Assembly (NCBI RefSeq): GCF_003112575.1
Contig: NZ_BEWC01000002.1
Span: 558,001 to 622,000, forward strand
From: Streptomyces ardesiacus
Lineage (GTDB): Bacteria > Actinomycetota > Actinomycetes > Streptomycetales > Streptomycetaceae
DNA: 64,000 bases
Direction: 5' to 3'
Shown: in pieces, positions 59,580 through 64,000 of the stretch
Numbering within the stretch: the first letter of the stretch is position 1
Layout of the letters: each line of letters opens with the position of its first letter
Translations under genes and position numbers: made by a program
The notes under the pieces: generated by a model
Told to the model about the DNA's origin: nothing
Seen by the model: the letters and a program-made list of their open reading frames with translations, nothing else
The model's database searches: none

Positions 59580-62500
59580 GATTGCTTCCCCACCGTGGTG
59601 AGCGCGCGGAAAGTGACGAGGTCCAGCGCGTATCCGTCCTCGCCGTCGTCCAGTACGCCGTGGTCGGCGAGCCGGTCGGTGAACGAGCGGACCTCGGTCA
59701 GGTCGAGGCCGGTCACGGCAGCGATGTCGCCGTGGTTGCACCCCTCGCCGGGCTCGACGTACCGCACCCACTCAGCCAGCAGACCTCGCATGTCAGGGGT
59801 GAGTTCGGCCCGGTCGAGATGGTTGCGGGCGACCACTTCCTGGGCGTACTGGACCTGGATCGCCTCCACGGCCTCCTCCAGGGTGAACCCGCCTCGGGTG
59901 GCGTAGTCCACCGTGCGCTCCACAAGGCTGGGCCAGCCGCCGGTGGCCTCTATCAGCCGGCGCCGCTTGTCCGGGGTGTCGAATGGGCACTCGGGCCAGG
60001 CCCGCAGACTGTCGGCGTTCCACCGTTCCGGCCGCAGCACCTGGGTGACCCGCTCGTCCTTGAGAGCGGCCCGCGCCAGCGGATCGACCAGGACGATCCC
60101 TGCGCGTGGCGGTGCCGCCTTGCCGCGGACCGCGTGTTGATGCAACCGGTCCAGGGTCTGGTCGAGCGTCTCCAGTCCGCAGTAGCGCAGATCGGCCAAG
60201 ATCACGCTGGGGTCCTTGCTCCGTGTGTCCTGCGTGAGCACGTCCACCAGCGTTCCCGGGGCGGCGGTGTGCACGGTGAGGCCACGCGCGTCGGCGTACG
60301 AACGGACTGCCGGTTCCATCAGCTCCGGGCCGTGGGCCTTCGTCAAACAGACCAGGGTCAGGCCCGGACTGGTCGCCTCGTACAACTGCTGCTCGGTGAG
60401 CGGACTGTACCGGTTTGCGCCGGACCGCTCGACCGATCCGAGAAGCCTGCGGGAGAATCTCGGGTTGTAGTCGTAGGGCAGGCTGAACTCCGTCTGGCGC
60501 AACTCCAGTTCGAGGTCCTCGTGGGTACCGAGCATGTGCACCACGTTGGGGCTGCGCACGGCGTAGTGCCGACGGTCGGCCTGCTGGATCAGCAGGCCGA
60601 GACCCACCATCTCCTCCAGGTAGATCCTCACGTCACTGGCGGTCAGTCGGCTGAAGCCCTCCGGCCAGTTCCGCTTGGCCTCGTGGAGCAGTTCGTCGGC
60701 GTCGTAGCCGCGCTGGAAACCGTCGGCCTGGCTGCGGAGCGCGATCACCAGAGCGAGTACCCGGTACCGGTCCTCCAAGTTGATGGTGAGCCGCAGCCGC
60801 TCCGCGATGTGCCGGTGCACCTCCAGCGAACCCGTCACGGCCCGTACGTCGTCCTCGGTGACCGTGACCGGCCACTGCGCCGAACCGAGCGGCTTCTCCC
60901 GCAGCGCGGTGACCAGGCGCTCGCAGAAGATCTGCACCAGGCACGCCTGATAGTTGGTCGCCGCCAGCACCCGCCAGACAAGTTCCGGGCGTTCGAAGCG
61001 GTAACCAAAGGCCGCCATCGGTTCGACCACCAGGCGCTGCGCATCGGCCGGCTTCAGCGGGCCGATCAGCTCCTCTCCGCCGTGCGCCAGGGGCACGTTG
61101 GACAGCCGGCTGAACCGCTGCACCTGATGCAGACCGGCGAAGACCACTTTGAAGCGCCGGTCGGTGCTGTCCATCAACCCCTTGAGACGCGCCACGTTGG
61201 CGAAGGTGCCCTCGCCGCCGCTGCCACGCACCGCTTTGGAATCTGCGGTCAGGAAGGCGTCCGCCTCGTCGGCAAGGACCAGTATCCGCCGCTCGCGGTG
61301 CTCCTCGAGCCAGCGGCGCACGTGCTCCAGCAGTTCGCCGGGAGGCACAGCCGTGGACACCTTCGGCCCCAGCACCCCCACGCGCTTGAACTCCGAGGCC
61401 AGTACGGGCCAGATCCGGTCGGCGGGTTCCGCCTCGCCTACCCCGCGCGCCTTCAGGTCCAGGTAGACGGCCTTGTGGTCGGGAGTCGAAGGGAAGTCGG
61501 CCTCCACCTTCCGCAGCAGCGCAGATTTGCCCAACTGGCGTCCGCCATAGAGGAAAAGAGCACCCAGCCGGTCCTTCACCGCCGCGATCTCCCGGACCCG
61601 GCCATAGAAGACCTCCGGGGGCACGAGCCCGGCTACGAACGGCGTGTACGGGTTGAAGCCGGTCCAGGGCAGCGTCACGCGCTGCAGGGCCCGGAACGAC
61701 CGTGGCGAGCGCGCCGCCACCCATCCGAAGACGGCAGGGTCCACCACCAAGGCCTGTTGTGCGGAAGTCCGGGCCCGCAGCGCCATCGCCCTGCGTCCGG
61801 CAAGGCCCAGCGGGTAGAGATAGAGGATGATGCAGGACCCGGAGTCGCTGCGGTCGAGCAGTTCCAGGGGACTGCGCCCACGCTGCTCGTCCGACACCAA
61901 CAGGATCGTGTACGTGGTTGCGGCAGAGCCGAGTTCGGCGACGTAACCCGGCGCGCTCTCGCTCGCCCGGAGTTTCGCGGTCAGCCGGAGGGTGCCGCGA
62001 AGCCGGCGGCTGTCGTCGCGGGTCGGTGGCCTGTCCCCCTCCAGCCCGAGCAGACGCAGCACCGTCGGTACATGTTTCTGCCACTCCGCACCGCGGGTGG
62101 ACGGTTTACTGAGCGCGTCCCAGGAGCTGAGTCCGGCCAGCGCTGCCTCGGTCAGCGGCTGCCCGTCCGCGTAGTGCTCGGCCCATGACACCGCAGAAAA
62201 GCCCTGCTGGCCCGCCTTGACCGGTGTGACGGATTCCAGACCTGCCACGAACCGCTCAAGGTCCTCGCTACGCTCCGTGCCGCTCCACTGTGGCAGGGTG
62301 TCGCCCTTGCGTAGCAGCGCCAGACATTCCTCAGCCGTGACCGTGTCGCCGGCCTCCAGCAGGGCGGAAAGCCGCTTGTGATCCGCCTCGGTGAGCGTCA
62401 GTGCATCCAACTGCGCGCGCAGCCGCTGTACATACGCCTGTACCCGGTCCCGCAGCTCCTCCTCAAGCCGGCCGATAGCCTCCACCGTGGGACGGAAGGC

Positions 62501-64000
62501 ACCGTCCGGCGTCGGCCGCTCCAACTGCTCGAGCTTCCCCACCAGTTCTCGTTCGGTTACGGGGTCGAGGCTTTGGGTGCGCAGCTCCGCGAGCAGCCCG
62601 GCGGCGATCCGGTGGGTCTCGGCCCGCACATTCGCCCAGTGGGCCCACTGCGCGTCACGACGGATCCGCCAGTCCGAGGGCAGTGCCTCGGAGCCGGGGG
62701 CAGCCGCGGGCACAAACCCCTGCTCCAGGGCCTCGGCCAGGGCGTCCGCAAGGTGCAGGTCCCCCCGCTCGGCGTAGGTCTCCGCCACGGCGGCCACATC
62801 CACCGGCTCCAAGAGGGACAGCACCGCCTGGGTAAAGCCCCGAGCCTGTGGATCGGGCGCCCCCTCGGGCGTCCGGGGCAGGTCCGCGGCGGCCAGCAGG
62901 GCCTCGGTGGCGGGTACGAAACCGGTGCCTGGGGCCGTGTGCTCCTGGTCGTCGACGAGGCCGGGCACCTGCCGGGACACCGGCGGGCGGCCCTCCCCGC
63001 TCAGCCAGTGCCGCAGACACAACAGCGCTGCTCCCTCGATGCCCGGCAGGGGAGGCGAGTTCCGTACTTGGGCGAGTGCGTGGCCCAGCGCGGTGATGGT
63101 GTCGCTGCGCTCTTCGATGCCGGGCGCGGCGAGCGCACGGGCCTGGGAAAGAAGTGTGACGACCTGCTCGATTCGGCTGAGCAGGGAGCGCTTGGCCTTG
63201 GCCTCGATGGGTTCCTTGGCCTGCTTGGGGGTGCGGATCGCCGCGTCGGCCTCCTCGATGACGCGCTCGGCGGAGTCCCGCTTGCGGAAGGTTTCCCAGA
63301 CGTCCTCCAGCACGGACGCGTCCGCCCGGCCGGAGGCCCAGTCCCGGACCGCTTCGAGTGCACGTCCCAGCGGCTGCTCCGGGCGCATCAGCAGGTTCTG
63401 CACCTGGGTCGCGCGCTGCAGACCTATCTTGCGCTTCGGCAGGTCCACCCGGAGCCGCTCGGCTTCCTCGGCCAGCCCGGAACGTGTCAGGGTGGGGCCG
63501 GTCTCCATGCCGGGGTGCAGCGTGGTGGGGTCTACCCGCTGGTAGTGGCGGAGTACGTCGACGGCACACTCCAGTAGCTGCTTCCATGGGCCCGAGAGGG
63601 AGGAGCAGGGGTCCGTCTGCAGCAGCAGGTCGTTGGGCCAGCCCACGACCAGCCCGGCCCGGACGGAGGCGACGGCTGCCATGACGAGTGCCGGACGGTC
63701 GCTCTGCACGCTCTCCAGGTCGGGGACGTACCGGGTCATCACTGGTGTCGCGTCCTCCGGCGTGGCGCAGGAGAAGGCGGCGTCCGCGAACGCCAGGCAT
63801 TCCGCGCGGTGCGCGGGCTCGGTGGATGCCACGGTCAGCCAGTAGGCCTCCTGGAAGCGTTCCGCGCTGACGAACTGTTCGACAGGAGAGGCGGTGGCAC
63901 CAGCTGCGGTTCCGGGCTCGACGAGGGGCCCGTGCCAGGGCAGCGCGGGCTCCTCGGATGCCTCGGATCTCGCGGGCTGCTCAGGTTGTGCGGGTGAGGC
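59576..64000 (-). CDS. Very large STAND/AAA-like NTPase (5' end outside window)
   Basis: The frame is open from the right edge. 1,474 residues are visible and the true start is outside. A GTG at 63832 is in frame, but protein-like sequence (QFVSAERFQEAYWLT) precedes it. Layout: a Pro/Glu-rich linker (visible residues 1-40), a long helical region (about 50-800), then a P-loop domain with EVFYGR, Walker A YGGRQLGKS (about 815-824; bases near 61523-61548), Walker B ILVLADEADAF and VVFAGLHQVQRFS, as in STAND/archaeal-type ATPases. Winged-helix-like parts follow, then an alpha/beta domain without Walker A that ends in LIEATGGWPSLVERTV, and a final helix-turn-helix-like end. It is coupled to the HEPN-like gene. 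Confidence 0.75.
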   Translation of the reverse strand, partial: ASPAQPEQPARSEASEEPALPWHGPLVEPGTAAGATASPVEQFVSAERFQEAYWLTVASTEPAHRAECLAFADAAFSCATPEDATPVMTRYVPDLESVQSDRPALVMAAVASVRAGLVVGWPNDLLLQTDPCSSLSGPWKQLLECAVDVLRHYQRVDPTTLHPGMETGPTLTRSGLAEEAERLRVDLPKRKIGLQRATQVQNLLMRPEQPLGRALEAVRDWASGRADASVLEDVWETFRKRDSAERVIEEADAAIRTPKQAKEPIEAKAKRSLLSRIEQVVTLLSQARALAAPGIEERSDTITALGHALAQVRNSPPLPGIEGAALLCLRHWLSGEGRPPVSRQVPGLVDDQEHTAPGTGFVPATEALLAAADLPRTPEGAPDPQARGFTQAVLSLLEPVDVAAVAETYAERGDLHLADALAEALEQGFVPAAAPGSEALPSDWRIRRDAQWAHWANVRAETHRIAAGLLAELRTQSLDPVTERELVGKLEQLERPTPDGAFRPTVEAIGRLEEELRDRVQAYVQRLRAQLDALTLTEADHKRLSALLEAGDTVTAEECLALLRKGDTLPQWSGTERSEDLERFVAGLESVTPVKAGQQGFSAVSWAEHYADGQPLTEAALAGLSSWDALSKPSTRGAEWQKHVPTVLRLLGLEGDRPPTRDDSRRLRGTLRLTAKLRASESAPGYVAELGSAATTYTILLVSDEQRGRSPLELLDRSDSGSCIILYLYPLGLAGRRAMALRARTSAQQALVVDPAVFGWVAARSPRSFRALQRVTLPWTGFNPYTPFVAGLVPPEVFYGRVREIAAVKDRLGALFLYGGRQLGKSALLRKVEADFPSTPDHKAVYLDLKARGVGEAEPADRIWPVLASEFKRVGVLGPKVSTAVPPGELLEHVRRWLEEHRERRILVLADEADAFLTADSKAVRGSGGEGTFANVARLKGLMDSTDRRFKVVFAGLHQVQRFSRLSNVPLAHGGEELIGPLKPADAQRLVVEPMAAFGYRFERPELVWRVLAATNYQACLVQIFCERLVTALREKPLGSAQWPVTVTEDDVRAVTGSLEVHRHIAERLRLTINLEDRYRVLALVIALRSQADGFQRGYDADELLHEAKRNWPEGFSRLTASDVRIYLEEMVGLGLLIQQADRRHYAVRSPNVVHMLGTHEDLELELRQTEFSLPYDYNPRFSRRLLGSVERSGANRYSPLTEQQLYEATSPGLTLVCLTKAHGPELMEPAVRSYADARGLTVHTAAPGTLVDVLTQDTRSKDPSVILADLRYCGLETLDQTLDRLHQHAVRGKAAPPRAGIVLVDPLARAALKDERVTQVLRPERWNADSLRAWPECPFDTPDKRRRLIEATGGWPSLVERTVDYATRGGFTLEEAVEAIQVQYAQEVVARNHLDRAELTPDMRGLLAEWVRYVEPGEGCNHGDIAAVTGLDLTEVRSFTDRLADHGVLDDGEDGYALDLVTFRALTTVGKQS

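Noticed and set aside
63830..63832. GTG at 63832 as start of the giant NTPase
   Set aside because: The frame is open and protein-like for 56 more codons to the window edge, so the gene begins outside.

Overview
This is high-GC actinobacterial DNA, almost certainly the chromosomal arm or core of a Streptomyces. The evidence is third-position G/C bias, frequent GTG starts, stop/start overlaps (ATGA, GTGA), rare TTA codons, a DasR-type palindrome before a chitinase, a WhiB protein, and a gene order (ahpD-ahpC-oxyR, two fumarases, DUF1707 protein, WhiB, glpX, xseB-xseA, ispH, ppgK, ychF) that matches what I remember of the S. coelicolor SCO50xx region. No tRNA, rRNA or CRISPR array was seen.

Layout. 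1-1380: end of an unknown gene and an unknown membrane protein. 1453-3165: secreted GH18 chitinase with a DasR-like operator upstream. 3492-13302: a Tad/Flp pilus locus (unknown zinc-ribbon protein, CpaB, CpaE/TadZ, two TadE-like pseudopilins, CpaF/TadA ATPase, TadB, TadC, Flp pilin, TadG-like protein), followed by a lipoprotein, an OmpA-domain protein and another lipoprotein. The first TadE-like gene has a TTA codon near its start. 13313-15756: membrane protein, AraC regulator, small membrane protein. 15756-17426: an IS5-like element that carries a methyltransferase gene. It sits exactly in the shared CTAG of two convergent stop codons. 17426-22958: DUF192 protein, then a lipoprotein, a secreted protein, a small helical WXG-like protein, a T7SS-type putative effector, a TTA-containing membrane protein and an unknown protein.

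23008-24672: a frameshifted luciferase-like oxidoreductase and a coupled methyltransferase. 24673-25710: noncoding, with a G-rich repeat, a strong hairpin and a terminator. 25711-29760: PIN-PhoH protein, secreted SLT-type hydrolase, AI-2E-family transporter. 29884-32057: peroxide-defence genes ahpD, ahpC and divergent oxyR. 32117-35666: PadR regulator with an ABC exporter. 35816-37029: SPFH and ribbon-helix-helix operon under a perfect 14-bp palindrome. 37230-41922: class A penicillin-binding protein and a SpoIIE-type phosphatase, convergent on a terminator. 42205-57826: housekeeping genes (two fumarases, GlpX, exonuclease VII, IspH, polyphosphate glucokinase, YchF and others). Several of these look leaderless.

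58128-64000: a two-gene operon entering from the right edge. It encodes a very large STAND/AAA-like NTPase (N-terminus outside the window) and a 483-residue protein ending in an R-N-x3-H motif typical of HEPN ribonucleases, with a TTA codon. I consider this the best candidate in the window for an undescribed conflict or phage-defence system. The functional reading is inference.
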